64,000 nucleotides of DNA from Trichocoleus sp. FACHB-40 (GCF_014695915.1 NZ_JACJPF010000087.1:1-64000); one strand, 5' to 3'. Positions 34,897 to 46,905 are shown, counted from the stretch's first letter. A program made the numbers and translations. The notes: generated from the sequence alone by a model not told the origin.

Positions 34897-36267
34897 ATGC
34901 CCACCCCGAAAGCCATAAAACCCTTAACTGTTGAAGAAGAAGAATATTGGAAAATTTTGGAAAATGAATTAATAGATGGTAAAGGAAGCGCCTATCTAAG
35001 TCAAAATGACTTTGCCCAACTTTGTCAAAAAAATGCCCTTAATTGTTCCACTGCCACAGCTCGAAGAAAACTCCTAAGACTTCAGGAAGTCGGGCGCATT
35101 TCTATGGAGCGTCAAGGTAAAGGTAACAATCCCTATAAAATTACTTGGTTAGAATACAGTCATTACAAAAAAGTTGATGAAACAAAGCAAATTGCTCCCC
35201 TGACAGGAATTGTCCCTCTTGATTCCCCACTATATTTGAAACGAGAAGCAGATGAAATTTGTATCCAAAATTTGAAACTCGGTGCAAGTAGAGAAGGCTC
35301 TAGACCTTTTATCAGAATTAGAGCGCCTAAGCAGATGGGAAAATCCTCTCTACTGCGGCGAATCCAATACTTTTTAGAAAAGCAACAAAATCATATAGTT
35401 GGCTTTGTAGATTTAGGAGGAGACGAATATTTTTATACAGATGTATTCAACGACCTAGATACACTCTTGTATCAGTTCACAAGTGCGCTCATCAAAACCT
35501 TTAGCGATGCACTGCAAAGACGCGGACTCAATGATTTAAAAAAATTGCCCGATTTAAAAGAGCATTGGAACGCAAATTTAACCCCCCAACTAAACTGTGC
35601 CAACTATTTGCACGACCATATTTTTACACCCATAAAACAGCCGAAAACTTTACTAATAGATGGCATAGATGAAGTTTTAGGCAAACCTACTCAAGACCCA
35701 TTCCTAAAATTTCTGCGTTCTTGGAATGAAAAAAGGATGAAAGTCGTAAGTCAAGCCCCAATTATTTGGCCTAGTATTGTGATTGCCTACTCTACAGAAC
35801 CATACTCTATCCTGGGAATCAGAGGCTCAGTTCTTCAAAATGTAGGCACAGTAGTAGAGTTAAAAGAATTTAGCCAAGAGCAAATAGTAGACCTTTCTAC
35901 AAAATACAACTTATCAACGCCTTTAACAAAACCGGAAGTTGAGTTCCTGATGAAGCTGACGGGAGGACATCCGGCTTTAATCAATCAAGCACTTTATCAA
36001 ATTAGTCAAGGAATGACTTTTGCACAACTAGAAAACAAAGCAACTCAAACAGATGGCCCTTTTTGGGATTACTTATCTAGAGCATCAGAACTTTTGGAAA
36101 ATAATAAAAACCTCTTCCATTGCTTTCAAAAGATTCTCAAGGGCGATAACTGTAATGACGACCTCGCTAAATATCAATTAACCAAAGCAGGATTGCTTAA
36201 AATTGATGAGGATGCTGTAAAGGTTATTGAACTATATCAAAAATACTTTAATAATGGACATATTTGA
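34897..36267 (+). CDS. AAA-like (AAA_35) ATPase with N-terminal winged-helix region
   Basis: A 456-residue protein. Residues 1-95 look like a winged-helix DNA- or protein-binding region (STATARRKLLRLQEVGRISM). From about 105 it follows the AAA_35 family: IVPLDSPLYLKREADE, a P-loop RAPKQMGKSSLL near residue 145, Walker B TLLIDGIDEVL near 252 and a sensor-like GGHPALINQALYQIS near 355. The C-terminal part is helical. No enzymatic effector domain is seen. The next gene begins inside its last codons and encodes a second AAA_35 ATPase, so the two are translationally coupled partners. The family is frequent in cyanobacterial signalling and presumed conflict systems, but function is unknown. Confidence 0.85.
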   Translation: MPTPKAIKPLTVEEEEYWKILENELIDGKGSAYLSQNDFAQLCQKNALNCSTATARRKLLRLQEVGRISMERQGKGNNPYKITWLEYSHYKKVDETKQIAPLTGIVPLDSPLYLKREADEICIQNLKLGASREGSRPFIRIRAPKQMGKSSLLRRIQYFLEKQQNHIVGFVDLGGDEYFYTDVFNDLDTLLYQFTSALIKTFSDALQRRGLNDLKKLPDLKEHWNANLTPQLNCANYLHDHIFTPIKQPKTLLIDGIDEVLGKPTQDPFLKFLRSWNEKRMKVVSQAPIIWPSIVIAYSTEPYSILGIRGSVLQNVGTVVELKEFSQEQIVDLSTKYNLSTPLTKPEVEFLMKLTGGHPALINQALYQISQGMTFAQLENKATQTDGPFWDYLSRASELLENNKNLFHCFQKILKGDNCNDDLAKYQLTKAGLLKIDEDAVKVIELYQKYFNNGHI

Positions 36268-38176
36268 AACTTTACCAACAATCTTTAGGTGGCTAATGGG
36301 CATTAATGGAATAGACAGCTTTTATCGGATTGAGGCAGGTGGTATCCCGCTAACAGAACAGACTTATGTGGAGAGAGATGCAGATGAGAAACTGCGTCAA
36401 TTTACCCAACTAAATCGCGTAAGCAGTCGAATGTGTTTTATTCTAGCTCCCCGCCAAACCGGGAAGACTAGCTTGATGGTAAAGACAATTGGACAGTTGC
36501 CTGATGAGGAATTTATCTGTATTCAACTTGACTTTCAAGAGTTCAGTAGTAGTGCTGAATCTGACGAAACGCTTTATTACAGCCTTCTTAATCAAATCTG
36601 CCGCCAAATATCTGATATAGACGCAGATAACTATTGGGTTAAATTACTCAATGCTACTTGGAATGAAACCCCAGACCTCGATCCAAAACTAAGATTTAAA
36701 AATTTTCTAATTGAACATATCCTCAAAAAGAAAGATGACAAAAAGCTAATTATTTTTATTGACGAAATTCAAAACATAATTGGTTACAAACAGCAGAACA
36801 GTTTTATCGGGTTTATTAAGTCTCTTTCCCAAAGCGATCGCCCAGTTGCTCTCCGGAGACTGGCGTTTGTTCTGCTTGGCGTTGCCAGACCTACAGACCT
36901 GGTAACTGATTATAAGGTTGCTTTGAATTTGGGAGAGCGCATTGAACTAGGAGGACTACAAGAAAGCAATTGTAACCCGCTTTGGCAAGGACTCGAAGAC
37001 GTTACCGACGACCCGCAAACAGTTCTCTCCTACATCTTAGATTGGACGGGAGGGCAACCATTTCTTACTCAGGCTCTTTGTCACTTGGTTGCCGTGGGAC
37101 GTAAAATACAAGACAGCACTGATATAGAAGAGTACATTGAAAAGCTAGTAATAAGTAATGTTATCAAAGATTGGAGGCGGCAAGACAGACTCTATAGATT
37201 ATCGCACCTAGAAGAAATTGAAAATTGGTTTATCCGAGTTGATTCTAGCCAGAAGCTAGAAAAGCTAGCAGCTTTGAGTCTTTATAGAAAAATTCTAAAC
37301 AAAGACAAAATTAGGTTTGAACAAAACGATCCTAAGCATTGGGATTTGCTAATATCAGGATTAGTGGCTAGAAATAATGATGATTTTCTGAAAGTTAATA
37401 ATCGGATTTACGAGCAAGTATTTACTTTAAATTGGGTTAACGAAAAAGAAGAAGCTTTACAGGAGGGCATGATGGCAGATCCACTAAGTCGAATTTATAA
37501 CAGAGATGTATTCATGTTAATTGACCAGAGTGCATCGACTCTCAAAAAAGATGGAGGTGAAAAGACACGTTGGAAGCTTTTGGAAGAGTTGATTACAGGC
37601 CATGTGGCAACGATTTTAGAAAGAGATGATGGCAGCGACGCGCAGGTTAAAATTTGCGAACAAGTTTATGCAACTACGTTTAATCTGAATAAATATAGAG
37701 GCAATTTCTATATGATTTCAGATGTAGACAATGTGGAAGATATATTCTTGGAAAATCGCCCGGATGCTAATAGTTTTGTAGTGCCTACTCTCCGGCACTG
37801 TTTTGATATGTGGCTCAATGGACGGGAGAAAGTTACCCTTAAAGACATTAAAGACGGGAATGAAAAAGGAGCTTTCTTTATCATCTACACCGATGGACAA
37901 TTTGACGATCCTCTTGCTTTTGAGCAGTTTATAACAGAAGCCACGCTGAAAGTTGAGGATCACCGCATTATAAAAATCCTAATTATTGGGTTAGGTAAAG
38001 GTGTTAATGTCAAATATTTTGATAATCTCGATACACGGAGATATAAAGATGCTAAAGGCGATGATTGTAATATTGTTGTTTTCGATTTAGCTGAAGATTT
38101 AGATGAAGGCATCATTGAATTGATGCAACGGCAACTTAGAGATTCTGCCAAAATGAGAAAGGGTTTTAGTCTGTAA
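36254..38176 (+). CDS. AAA-like (AAA_35) ATPase fused to a von Willebrand A domain
   Basis: A 640-residue protein. The AAA_35 part has YVERDADEKLRQF near residue 35, Walker A APRQTGKTSLM near 67 and Walker B LIIFIDEIQNI near 168. A helical middle precedes a vWA domain from about 405, with the metal-ion-dependent adhesion site LIDQSAST (DxSxS) near 422 and YTDGQFDD near 545. The chosen ATG at 36254 overlaps the previous gene by 14 bases; a TTG at 36227 is in frame upstream. vWA domains bind partners through Mg2+ and often go with MoxR-type ATPases; here the ATPase is in the same chain. The pair might form a sensor-effector complex (inference). Confidence 0.87.
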   Translation: MDIFETLPTIFRWLMGINGIDSFYRIEAGGIPLTEQTYVERDADEKLRQFTQLNRVSSRMCFILAPRQTGKTSLMVKTIGQLPDEEFICIQLDFQEFSSSAESDETLYYSLLNQICRQISDIDADNYWVKLLNATWNETPDLDPKLRFKNFLIEHILKKKDDKKLIIFIDEIQNIIGYKQQNSFIGFIKSLSQSDRPVALRRLAFVLLGVARPTDLVTDYKVALNLGERIELGGLQESNCNPLWQGLEDVTDDPQTVLSYILDWTGGQPFLTQALCHLVAVGRKIQDSTDIEEYIEKLVISNVIKDWRRQDRLYRLSHLEEIENWFIRVDSSQKLEKLAALSLYRKILNKDKIRFEQNDPKHWDLLISGLVARNNDDFLKVNNRIYEQVFTLNWVNEKEEALQEGMMADPLSRIYNRDVFMLIDQSASTLKKDGGEKTRWKLLEELITGHVATILERDDGSDAQVKICEQVYATTFNLNKYRGNFYMISDVDNVEDIFLENRPDANSFVVPTLRHCFDMWLNGREKVTLKDIKDGNEKGAFFIIYTDGQFDDPLAFEQFITEATLKVEDHRIIKILIIGLGKGVNVKYFDNLDTRRYKDAKGDDCNIVVFDLAEDLDEGIIELMQRQLRDSAKMRKGFSL

Positions 38177-38339
38177 TTCGGTCGGGTGTTGTAGCTTCTT
38201 TAAGCAAGATAAAATTGAACTGACTAAACAAGCGATCGCTAGTCTTGCTGTATTAGCATTGCTGGCAGTACAAGCATTCAAAAAGAAGAAACAAATTAGT
38301 AGTTTTCAACCCCTACCCCAATGTGAGGAATTCATTTTA

Positions 38340-41300
38340 TTAAAGGCAGTTTTGTCGAATAGGAACGATAATGATAAACTCTGTTCCTCTCCCTGGTGTG
38401 GACAGACACTCTATTTGACCGCCATGCTTGTCCACCACAATTTGATAACTGATAGACAAGCCTAGTCCTGTACCTTTCCCTACAGGTTTAGTCGTAAAGA
38501 AGGGGTCAAATATTCGCTGCTGTACTTCCGGCGGAATTCCTAACCCATTGTCGGCAATACGGATCGCTATTTGGTCGCCTTCTAAAACTTCGGTACAAAT
38601 CCGAATCTCCCGATTTTGAATTTCGGCTCGATTTTGGGGGAAATTAATTCTTCCCAAAACATCACCTGATTTTGAAGCAATTTTAGGGGAGATTGATGAG
38701 GGATTTGGGGGATGACTGGTTCTTCCTCCAACCTCCGGTTTTTCCCAAAACATCGCCTGATTTTGGATTGGAAATTCCCCATTGCTCATTTTCCAGTCCT
38801 CACCCACCATTTCCAAAGCATCAATCGCATTAGTAAGCAGATTCATAAATACCTGGTTTAATTGTCCAGCGTAGCAATACACAAGGGGCAAATCACCATA
38901 CTCTTTGATAATTTGAATCTCAGGCTGTCCGGGTTTTTCTTTCAGGCGACTTTGCAAAATAACCAAACTACTATCAATCCCAGAATGAATATCAACTGCC
39001 TTCATTTCGGCTTGATCTAGCCTGGAGAAATTTCGCAAAGATAGCACAATCTGATTAATGCGCTCGGCTCCCATCTCCATCGAGTTGATAATTTTTGGCA
39101 AATCTTCTTTCAGATATTCCAGCTCAATCTCCTCCACCTCGGAAACAATTTCAGGCACGGGATTGGGATAATGTTGCTGATACAATCCCAAGAGTTTGAG
39201 CAAGTCTTGAGCATAGCTATTTGCATGGCTGAGATTTCCGTAAATGAAGTTTACAGGATTGTTAATTTCGTGAGCTACTCCTGCTACCAGTTGCCCAAGA
39301 GCAGACATTTTTTCTGCTTGAATCAGTTGAGATTGAGTGCGTTGTAATTCCCGTAACGTAAGTTCCAACTGTTCCGCTTTCTCCCGTTCTCTCTCTTCAG
39401 ATTGTTGCAGTGCCTCCAAATTAGCCAGTTGAAGATGAATGTTAATTCGCGCCAATAGTTCATTTTTTGAAATAGGTTTAGTTAAATAATCATTAGCCCC
39501 TGAGTTGAATCCTTCTACTAAATCTGATACTTGATTTTTAGCGGTCAACATTAATATAGGCAGTTCTGATGGTGAAAACTGTTCGCGGATTTTTTGACAA
39601 ACTTCATAGCCTGTCATTCGCGGCATCATTACATCTAGTAATATCATGTCGGGCCTTAAGCCGTTCTCAATTATTGATAATGCTTCAATGCCGTTTGAGG
39701 CTTGGCTAATTGTGTAGTTTTGCTCGGAAAGGTAGTTAACTAAAACTTGTATATTGATTGGCTCATCATCTACTATTAATATTTTAAAGTTGCCTTCATT
39801 AGCCTTGATTTCTGTTAAATCTTGCTGGGGGGTATTGTCTTGAATATTAAGTTTTGAATTGGAGATTTCCGGTAACTCTTTAAATTTTGTGAGGGAGGGA
39901 GTTTTATGTAAGGATGTTGTTGGTATCTCTACATTTCGTGAAAGTGGCAGAGTAAAGCTAAAGCGGGAGCCTTTACCAACGGTGGACTCAACGCAAATTT
40001 TACTGCCGTGCAATTCTACCAGTTGTTTAGTGATGGCAAGACCAAGGCCAGTTCCTCCGTAAACTCTGGCGGTTGTGCCATCAGCTTGTTCAAAAGATTC
40101 AAAAATTCTGTCTAATGAATCTGCGGGGATACCAATGCCAGTATCAGACACTGAAATCTCTAAGCAAGGGGTAAGAGATTTTTGAGCTGAAAAGTTTAGA
40201 TTTAACTCTTCACTTTCTATGCTAGATTCTATTAACTTAGCCGACACTTCGACTACACCAGTATCTGTAAATTTAATCGCATTTCCAACCAAGTTGGAGA
40301 GTATCTGTTGCAAGCGATCTTCATCAGCATCAACGGGGGGAGTTAAGGAATCGATTGAGTTTCGCAGTTGCAAAGGTTTTGTGCCGATGAGAGGTTGGCT
40401 GAGGCTTAGCACGACGTTAGCGATCGCGTGCATTGCTACTGGCTTGATTTGCAGCGCTAAATTCCCGTGTTTCAGTTTGGCAAAATCGAGGATGTCGTTG
40501 ACTAAATTAGACAATCTTCTCCCACTCGATACCACCATTGCTAGATTGGAAATGGTTTTTTCAGGTAGTTTTCCAGTTGCACCATCAATCAAAGACTCGG
40601 CAATACCAATAATGCCATTAAGTGGGGTGCGGAGTTCATGAGAAGTGTTAGCTAAAAATTCGTCTTTAAGCTCTTCCATCCGCTTGCGATCGTTAATGTC
40701 AAAGAACGCACTGAGCATCGCTCGTTCGCCATTAAATGTAATTGGCTGAATAGATAGATTAATCCAAAACAGCGTTCCGTCTAGCTTCTTTGCCAGTAAT
40801 TCGTAGTTGTGAACGTAGCCATTCTGAGCAAGTATTTTTACAATTTTTTGTCGCTCGGTGGGGTAGTATTGAAAGTCGGGAGCCTTGCGACCAATTAACT
40901 CTTTAGTTGATACACCCAAACTGGAACTACAAACATCGTTTGCATAAAGAACTAAACCATCGGTTATGCGGGTGATGATTAACGGGATTGGAGTTGTTTC
41001 GGCAATAATCCGAAACCGTTCTTCGCTATCGCTTAACTGCGCTTCTGCTTGCTTGCGTTCGCTGATTTCTTGCTTGAGATCCGCATTTAATGCAGTCATC
41101 TCATCATATAATTTAGCATTTTCCAGAGAAATCGCGATTTGAGAAGACAAAATTTCTAAAACTTCCAGCCTTTTTGGAGTGAAGGCATTTGTCGTTAAAT
41201 TGTTTTCTAGATAAAGCAGACCGAGCAGTTGCGTTTGTTTAATAATCGGAGTACATAATATAGATTTAGGTTGATGTTGTAATACATAAATATCTGACTT

Positions 41301-44300
41301 AAATAAACCTTCGTTAACGGCATCGTTTAAAACCAAATTTTCTTTGGTTCTCTTGACATAATTAGCAATCGCGGTTGAAACTTTTTGGCTAGATTGTATG
41401 GGAGTATATTGCAGAACACTTATCTCACTTTGATCAACTGCTCCTTCAGCAGCAATAACTAAATTGCCAGATTCTTCTAAAATGAGAAAGCCTTTCTGCG
41501 CTCCTGCATTTTCTATGACAATTTTCATTAATTTTTCTAGCAACTTGCTCAGAACAATCTCACCAGCCAAGGCTTGAGAAGCTTTAACAATCGTTGTTAA
41601 ATCTAACGCTCCCGCTTCCCCGCTAGTAGAGGCTACACTGCTAGTTTTAGCTTCTTTGGTGTTTGTTATAGAAGTGGCAGAATAGAACTGGGAATATTTT
41701 TCTTCTAAAGCTTTTGCTTTAGCGCTCGCGCCCCATTTTAGATATCCATAACGTGTTTCTGTAAAGTAGGCTTTGGCAATCAAATCAAATCCTTTCGCCA
41801 AATAGAACTTCGCCGCTAATTCATTAGCAATAGCTTCATTTTGAATGTAGTCATTTTCTTGTGCTGATTTGATTGCCCTTTCATATAAATTCATAGCCTC
41901 TTGAGGTTTGTCAGTAATTCGAGCCAACTCAGCTGACATCAGTAAGTATTTATGAAGAAAATTTTGCGGACACGACTCAGCCCACTTTCTCATCGTTTCT
42001 GTATTAGCCAACATATTTTCCATTGCTGGCTCTTTCTCCGTATCCGACAAAGCCGGATAGAGATTTGCTTGAATTAAAGTGTAGTAAAAATAATGTTCTG
42101 GCACTAAAATTGATGCAAATACAGTTGGCACCAATTTTTCAGCTTCTCTTGCCATTACCACGGCATCGGCATAATTTTCAGATAGATAAAGTCTCTGGGA
42201 CTCAAAAATACAATAAGTAATCTGAATTCCGGCAAGCTTTTTTATTTCGTTTATATGCTTCTCGCGTTCAAAACTCTCATCCTCTATCGTCTCACCCTGT
42301 AATATACATATAATTTCTTGTGTCAACTTCAAAAAATCATAAAAAGCTCCAGATTTCTGCTTTAAGAATTCATTATATTTTTGATATTCTTGATATAAAC
42401 TATCTAAAGCGTCTCCTTTCATGAAAAGCTTTACTACTAAGTAAAAAACCAGATAAGTAGCCCATTGAAAATCGCCTACTTCAATTGCAGTCTCAAACCC
42501 ATACTTCAGATATTTATAATCAGTTTTTAAATGATTTTTCCAATGATTAATATAGTTACTAAATACTGAATAAAGCCGTGGCTTCAAAGCTAAGTTATTA
42601 AACTTATCGTTAAGCTTTAAAGCTAGAGAGCCAAATTCATAAGCAGTTTCAAATTCATCAATCCCTGCCAGTGCTAATCCATAAGACATATAGGCAAAAG
42701 ATGTTACATTTGAATTGCCATAGGTTAAAGATATATTTACGGTTTTTAAGATTACTGCATACGCTAAATCTTTATTTACAAAACGAGCAGGCATAATCGT
42801 GTTTGTGAGCAATTTTGTTAAAATGATTTGCTCTGGTTCAGTCATCTCCGGGGCGTTAATTAATTCTGTAATTTTTTTGTTTTCAATATTTAGTTTTAAA
42901 ATTTGGTTTTCCCGATCTATTAAACTTTTTAATTCTGTTTCATCATCGGGAATGTCAATGCCAAATAGTCTCAAACCTTCTTTGCTAATTTTAACAGCTT
43001 CTTGCGGCTTTACCAGCGCAGTTTTAATAATAACTTTACTAATATATACGTTAGCTTTTTCTATTTTTGACGTTGCTTTATTTAGAATTACTTCAAAAAA
43101 CTTCTCAGAATCTTCAATATTTCCATTCAGATATTCACAGTCGGCACGCTCCATGTGGAGAGATAGAGCCAGCTCATATTGGGTTTCCCAGCTATGTTCT
43201 ACTAGCAGCTCCATACCAGCAGTAATGTATTTCAAAGCTGGTTCAAATGCACTAGATAATTTTGCTTTAGTACCAGCAGTGAGATTTAATTTAGCTAAAA
43301 AATATTTTTCTTCTTGAGAAGCAATTAAGTTCTTACCCAGATTTAATTGATTAACAATATCAAAAATTTTGTCGTCTAACTCTGAAGCACTAGCATTTAT
43401 AATAATCAACTGTCCAACTTTGAGATGAACCTGTTGTTTATCTGCTTCTGGTATTAAAGAATAAACGGCTTGCTGTACACGATCGTGTAAAAATCTGTAG
43501 GAAACTACTATCTCCTGATTAGTATTAGTACCATCAGCATCATCTACATAAGATTGAATATATTTATAAGCATCACCTATTGGTAAAATTAGTCCTTCTT
43601 TTACCGCTTCTTCGAGAGTATCGGAGGTTTCTATCTGTGGCTTTTCATTGACAATAGAAAGTATTTTTAAATTAAACTCATTACCGATACAAGCTGCCAG
43701 CTTCATCACATTTTGTGTATTCGGGTCAAGTTTTTGAATTTTCTTAACCATTAATTCGACCACATTATCTGTGATCTGCATTGTCTGAATCTGCTCTAGA
43801 TTCCACTGCCAACAACTACTCTCTGAGCTAAAAGTTACTAAGTTTTCTTCATAGAGCGACTTTAAAAACTGGGTTAAGAAAAAGGGATTACCGTGAGTTT
43901 TATGAAATATTAATTCTGCTAAAAGTGGTGTTTTTTCTATTGGGCAATGAAGAGTATCAGCAACTAATTGATTGACATATTTTATAATTAAAGGTTCAAG
44001 GGCAATATTATTTATAACAGTTCCGTAAGCCTTGATTTCATTCAAAGCCAGCATCAAAGGATGAGTTGCATTGACTTCATTATCTCGATAAGCACCAATC
44101 ATTAATAGATATTGGCTATTCGGAGTAGTCATCAGTAGCTGAAGCAATTTCAAAGAAGCAGAATCAGTCCATTGTAAATCATCCAGAAATAGAACTAGCG
44201 GATGTTCTTTAGTGGTAAAGACACTAATAAATTTTTGAAAAACTAAGTTAAATCGATTCCGTGATTCTGCGGGTTCTAGTTCGGGAACAGGAGGCTGTTT

Positions 44301-45554
44301 GCCAATAATAAGTTCCACTTCGGGAATGACTTCAATGATTACCTGTCCGTTGGAGCTGAGAGCTGTTAAAAGTTTCCTTTTCCAGACAAATATCTGTTCC
44401 TCAGTTTCTGTTAAGAGCTGCCTCATTAATTTCTGGAAAGCTTGAATTAAAGAATCATAAGGAACGTTTCGCTTAAACTGGTCAAATTTGCCACTAATAA
44501 AGTAACCTCTTTGTCGCACGATTGGTTTATGAATTTCATTCACCAAAGCGGATTTACCAATACCAGAAAAACCGGAAACTAGCACAATTTCAGTTGTGCC
44601 TAAACTAACTCTTTCAAAAGCATTCATTAGCACCGCAATTTCAGCTTCCCGTCCGTAGAGTTTTTGGGAAACTTGAAATTTATCTGAAATATCATATTTA
44701 CTTAGTGAAAAATTTTCAATTCTTCCACTATTATTTAGCTGATTTAGACAACATTCCAGGTCAGCTTTGATTCCAAAAGCACTTTGATAGCGGTCTTCAG
44801 CAGTTTTAGATAATAGCTTCATTACCAGCGCTGATAGTGCTTGCGGAATGTCTTGATTCAGAGCATGGGGTATTTCTGGTTGTTTAGCAATGTGGCAGTG
44901 GATCAATTCCATCGGGTCGCTAGATTGGAAAGGTAACTGACCCGTCAGCATTTCATAAAAGGTGACACCTAAAGAATAAAAGTCTGTGCGGTAATCAATT
45001 GAGCGATTCATTCTCCCAGTTTGCTCTGGTGACATATAGGCAAGAGTGCCTTCGAGCAAATTGGGATTACTAATTGTTTGGTTCTCGACAGACAATAGGG
45101 ATGAAATGCTAAAGTCAGTAATTTTTACTAGACCAGTTTCAGGGTTAATGATAATATTTTGAGGTTTAATATCTTTGTGGATAATTTTATGTTTATGGAT
45201 TTGGCCAATCGTTTCTGAGAGTTGAATAGCTATTTGCAGGAAATCCAGTAATTCTATCCTCTGAGATGTAATATTATCTTTTAGGCTTTCTCCGCCAAAA
45301 TCTTGAAATATTAAAACCAAAAAATTTTTGTGCTTTTGTAATTTTATTGGTTTAACTATTCCTGGTAAATTCAGATTTTTTGTGATTTCATATTGATGTG
45401 TGAATTTGGCAACATCCGTTAAATCGGGATACTCTTTCCGAAGAAATTTAGCGATAATCGGTTGTCGATCGTGATCGCTATATCCCCGGTATACAACTGT
45501 TTTTAAACTTTCGTGAATTTTGATTAAATCTTTGTAGCCAGGAATGGTAAGCAT
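38340..45554 (-). CDS. Giant hybrid Ser/Thr kinase - AAA - GAF - PAS - histidine kinase - receiver - histidine kinase
   Basis: About 2404 residues. Domains in order: Ser/Thr protein kinase (1-280) with HKDIKPQN near 135 and DFS in place of DFG; AAA_16 ATPase with [10 protein letters not shown] near 335; a long helical TPR-like region (about 700-1250); GAF (about 1330-1470); PAS (about 1500-1620); HisKA with [11 protein letters not shown] near 1640 and its ATPase; receiver with VDDEP near 1925 and [11 protein letters not shown]; then a second histidine kinase with [10 protein letters not shown] near 2095. This order is typical of cyanobacterial multi-sensor multi-kinases. In the last ATPase domain, just after the N box, about 45 residues come from a repeat (38650-38790) that contains two copies of CCAAAACATC. 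The start is placed at [10 protein letters not shown]; an ATG at 45587 adds 11 residues. Confidence 0.92.
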   Translation of the reverse strand: MLTIPGYKDLIKIHESLKTVVYRGYSDHDRQPIIAKFLRKEYPDLTDVAKFTHQYEITKNLNLPGIVKPIKLQKHKNFLVLIFQDFGGESLKDNITSQRIELLDFLQIAIQLSETIGQIHKHKIIHKDIKPQNIIINPETGLVKITDFSISSLLSVENQTISNPNLLEGTLAYMSPEQTGRMNRSIDYRTDFYSLGVTFYEMLTGQLPFQSSDPMELIHCHIAKQPEIPHALNQDIPQALSALVMKLLSKTAEDRYQSAFGIKADLECCLNQLNNSGRIENFSLSKYDISDKFQVSQKLYGREAEIAVLMNAFERVSLGTTEIVLVSGFSGIGKSALVNEIHKPIVRQRGYFISGKFDQFKRNVPYDSLIQAFQKLMRQLLTETEEQIFVWKRKLLTALSSNGQVIIEVIPEVELIIGKQPPVPELEPAESRNRFNLVFQKFISVFTTKEHPLVLFLDDLQWTDSASLKLLQLLMTTPNSQYLLMIGAYRDNEVNATHPLMLALNEIKAYGTVINNIALEPLIIKYVNQLVADTLHCPIEKTPLLAELIFHKTHGNPFFLTQFLKSLYEENLVTFSSESSCWQWNLEQIQTMQITDNVVELMVKKIQKLDPNTQNVMKLAACIGNEFNLKILSIVNEKPQIETSDTLEEAVKEGLILPIGDAYKYIQSYVDDADGTNTNQEIVVSYRFLHDRVQQAVYSLIPEADKQQVHLKVGQLIIINASASELDDKIFDIVNQLNLGKNLIASQEEKYFLAKLNLTAGTKAKLSSAFEPALKYITAGMELLVEHSWETQYELALSLHMERADCEYLNGNIEDSEKFFEVILNKATSKIEKANVYISKVIIKTALVKPQEAVKISKEGLRLFGIDIPDDETELKSLIDRENQILKLNIENKKITELINAPEMTEPEQIILTKLLTNTIMPARFVNKDLAYAVILKTVNISLTYGNSNVTSFAYMSYGLALAGIDEFETAYEFGSLALKLNDKFNNLALKPRLYSVFSNYINHWKNHLKTDYKYLKYGFETAIEVGDFQWATYLVFYLVVKLFMKGDALDSLYQEYQKYNEFLKQKSGAFYDFLKLTQEIICILQGETIEDESFEREKHINEIKKLAGIQITYCIFESQRLYLSENYADAVVMAREAEKLVPTVFASILVPEHYFYYTLIQANLYPALSDTEKEPAMENMLANTETMRKWAESCPQNFLHKYLLMSAELARITDKPQEAMNLYERAIKSAQENDYIQNEAIANELAAKFYLAKGFDLIAKAYFTETRYGYLKWGASAKAKALEEKYSQFYSATSITNTKEAKTSSVASTSGEAGALDLTTIVKASQALAGEIVLSKLLEKLMKIVIENAGAQKGFLILEESGNLVIAAEGAVDQSEISVLQYTPIQSSQKVSTAIANYVKRTKENLVLNDAVNEGLFKSDIYVLQHQPKSILCTPIIKQTQLLGLLYLENNLTTNAFTPKRLEVLEILSSQIAISLENAKLYDEMTALNADLKQEISERKQAEAQLSDSEERFRIIAETTPIPLIITRITDGLVLYANDVCSSSLGVSTKELIGRKAPDFQYYPTERQKIVKILAQNGYVHNYELLAKKLDGTLFWINLSIQPITFNGERAMLSAFFDINDRKRMEELKDEFLANTSHELRTPLNGIIGIAESLIDGATGKLPEKTISNLAMVVSSGRRLSNLVNDILDFAKLKHGNLALQIKPVAMHAIANVVLSLSQPLIGTKPLQLRNSIDSLTPPVDADEDRLQQILSNLVGNAIKFTDTGVVEVSAKLIESSIESEELNLNFSAQKSLTPCLEISVSDTGIGIPADSLDRIFESFEQADGTTARVYGGTGLGLAITKQLVELHGSKICVESTVGKGSRFSFTLPLSRNVEIPTTSLHKTPSLTKFKELPEISNSKLNIQDNTPQQDLTEIKANEGNFKILIVDDEPINIQVLVNYLSEQNYTISQASNGIEALSIIENGLRPDMILLDVMMPRMTGYEVCQKIREQFSPSELPILMLTAKNQVSDLVEGFNSGANDYLTKPISKNELLARINIHLQLANLEALQQSEEREREKAEQLELTLRELQRTQSQLIQAEKMSALGQLVAGVAHEINNPVNFIYGNLSHANSYAQDLLKLLGLYQQHYPNPVPEIVSEVEEIELEYLKEDLPKIINSMEMGAERINQIVLSLRNFSRLDQAEMKAVDIHSGIDSSLVILQSRLKEKPGQPEIQIIKEYGDLPLVYCYAGQLNQVFMNLLTNAIDALEMVGEDWKMSNGEFPIQNQAMFWEKPEVGGRTSHPPNPSSISPKIASKSGDVLGRINFPQNRAEIQNREIRICTEVLEGDQIAIRIADNGLGIPPEVQQRIFDPFFTTKPVGKGTGLGLSISYQIVVDKHGGQIECLSTPGRGTEFIIIVPIRQNCL
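38650..38790. repeat. Repeat-derived insertion inside the giant kinase gene
   Basis: Two near-copies of CCAAAACATCGCCTGATTTT occur about 100 bases apart, with the stretch between them low in complexity. The insertion lies between the N and G1 boxes of the second histidine kinase. The frame is intact. Confidence 0.75.
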
Positions 45555-45627
45555 AATCTTAAATTTATAGAAACTTAAATTAATCAATATTTAGGTTAGA
45601 TGCAACCCCGTAGCTTTATCAAAGCAC

Positions 45628-46905
45628 TCAACATAACCAATCCTTACGAGTAAGAGGCAGATTCCATTCTTTATCAGCCTGCCGTCGCAGTAACATTTGA
45701 TAGACTGCCAGATAGTTCTGTTCAAAGGATTGGGCAAAACCAGTCAGATAAAGCCGCCATAATCGCGCTTTCGGTTCTCCGATTAAAGCGATCGCTTGCT
45801 CCATCGCTACCTCTAGGTTAGCAGCCCAACATCTGAAAGTTTTGCCGTAGTGCGATCGCCAAGTTTCAACATCGACGATTTCCCATCCCGTCTCCTCTGC
45901 GGCACCTAAATTGGTAGACAGATTGGACAATTTTCCATCCGGAAAAATGTAACGCGCAATAAAACGATCGTTAAGACTAGAACCGTCCGATTGTTCCATC
46001 GCAGTCATGCCGTGGTTGAGAAACAAACCTCCAGGCTTCAAAGCAGATAAAGTATTCTGAAAATATATTGGATAGTTATTAACTCCTACGTGTTCAACCA
46101 TACCAATAGAAACAATTTTGTCGAAAGTTGGCTGCTTGGGTAAGTCTCGATAGTCTAAAAGCTCAACTTGCATCTGTTCGCCTAAACCTTCTTTTTGAAT
46201 TATTTTCTGATTAAAGTCCAGTTGTTCTTTGCTCAAAGTAATGCCATAACCTTTCACTCCGTAATGGCTTATAGCCCAGCGTAGCAAAGCACCCCAGCCA
46301 CAGCCAATGTCTAGTAAATACTCTCCTGATTTCAGCCGCAGCTTACGACAAATTCTATCAAGTTTAGCTTCCTGAGCTTCTTTGAGGCTCATCTGTTCGC
46401 TTTCAAAATAAGCACATGAGTAAATAAGCAAAGGATCGAGCCAAAGGCGGTAAAAATCATTGCCAACATCATAGTGATGTTGAATAACTGCTTGGTCACG
46501 TTCCTTAGTGCCAAATTTAAGTTTTTGCCAAGGTGAATTTTCTTGAAGCGATACAGATAACTGGGGTAAAGTCAGGGCTTCAGTCCAAGACTTGATTAAT
46601 TTGCTGCGTTTGATGTGGGAGTAGGAAATATTCCCTAATCGTAGTAGGTCGTTGATGTCACCTGAAAAGTCCACAAAGCCCTGAAGATAGGCTTCACCTA
46701 ACACCAAAATATCTTGAGTGAGAATGAGAATCCTGATTACTCCGGGATGATGAATCTGCAATGTGAATTTAGAAAGATGGTTATTAGTGCTTGTGGATGA
46801 TAGTTGCTCTGTACCCCAGCAATCAATGCACAATTGCAGAGGTAGTGTAGACAACACTTCAAGCAAGATTTCGCGGATACTGGAAGGAAGAGTAGGGTAA
46901 GGCAT
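45628..46905 (-). CDS. Cyclopropane-fatty-acid-synthase-family methyltransferase
   Basis: A 425-residue SAM-dependent enzyme of the CFA synthase family. The C-terminal methyltransferase domain shows the SAM site LDIGCGWGALLRWA near residue 200, YGITLSKEQLDFNQ, and VEHVGVNNYPIYF near 268, the last a family hallmark. It would methylate a double bond of membrane phospholipid acyl chains or a related lipid. The gene lies just upstream of the giant kinase gene on the same strand with a 73-base gap. Other members of the family act on polyketides or sterols, so the precise substrate is open. Confidence 0.88.
   Translation of the reverse strand: MPYPTLPSSIREILLEVLSTLPLQLCIDCWGTEQLSSTSTNNHLSKFTLQIHHPGVIRILILTQDILVLGEAYLQGFVDFSGDINDLLRLGNISYSHIKRSKLIKSWTEALTLPQLSVSLQENSPWQKLKFGTKERDQAVIQHHYDVGNDFYRLWLDPLLIYSCAYFESEQMSLKEAQEAKLDRICRKLRLKSGEYLLDIGCGWGALLRWAISHYGVKGYGITLSKEQLDFNQKIIQKEGLGEQMQVELLDYRDLPKQPTFDKIVSIGMVEHVGVNNYPIYFQNTLSALKPGGLFLNHGMTAMEQSDGSSLNDRFIARYIFPDGKLSNLSTNLGAAEETGWEIVDVETWRSHYGKTFRCWAANLEVAMEQAIALIGEPKARLWRLYLTGFAQSFEQNYLAVYQMLLRRQADKEWNLPLTRKDWLC

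Noticed and set aside
38204-38465. Plus-strand frame encoding a hydrophobic stretch (KQAIASLAVLALLAVQAF)
   Set aside because: It could be the remnant of a small membrane protein, but it lacks a convincing start and runs antisense into the conserved end of the giant kinase gene.
42799-43317. Long plus-strand frame opposite the giant kinase gene
   Set aside because: It is the complement of the helical TPR-like region; its composition is that of a shadow frame and no domain is seen. The same holds for the long opposed frame at 52429-52956 within the MFS gene.
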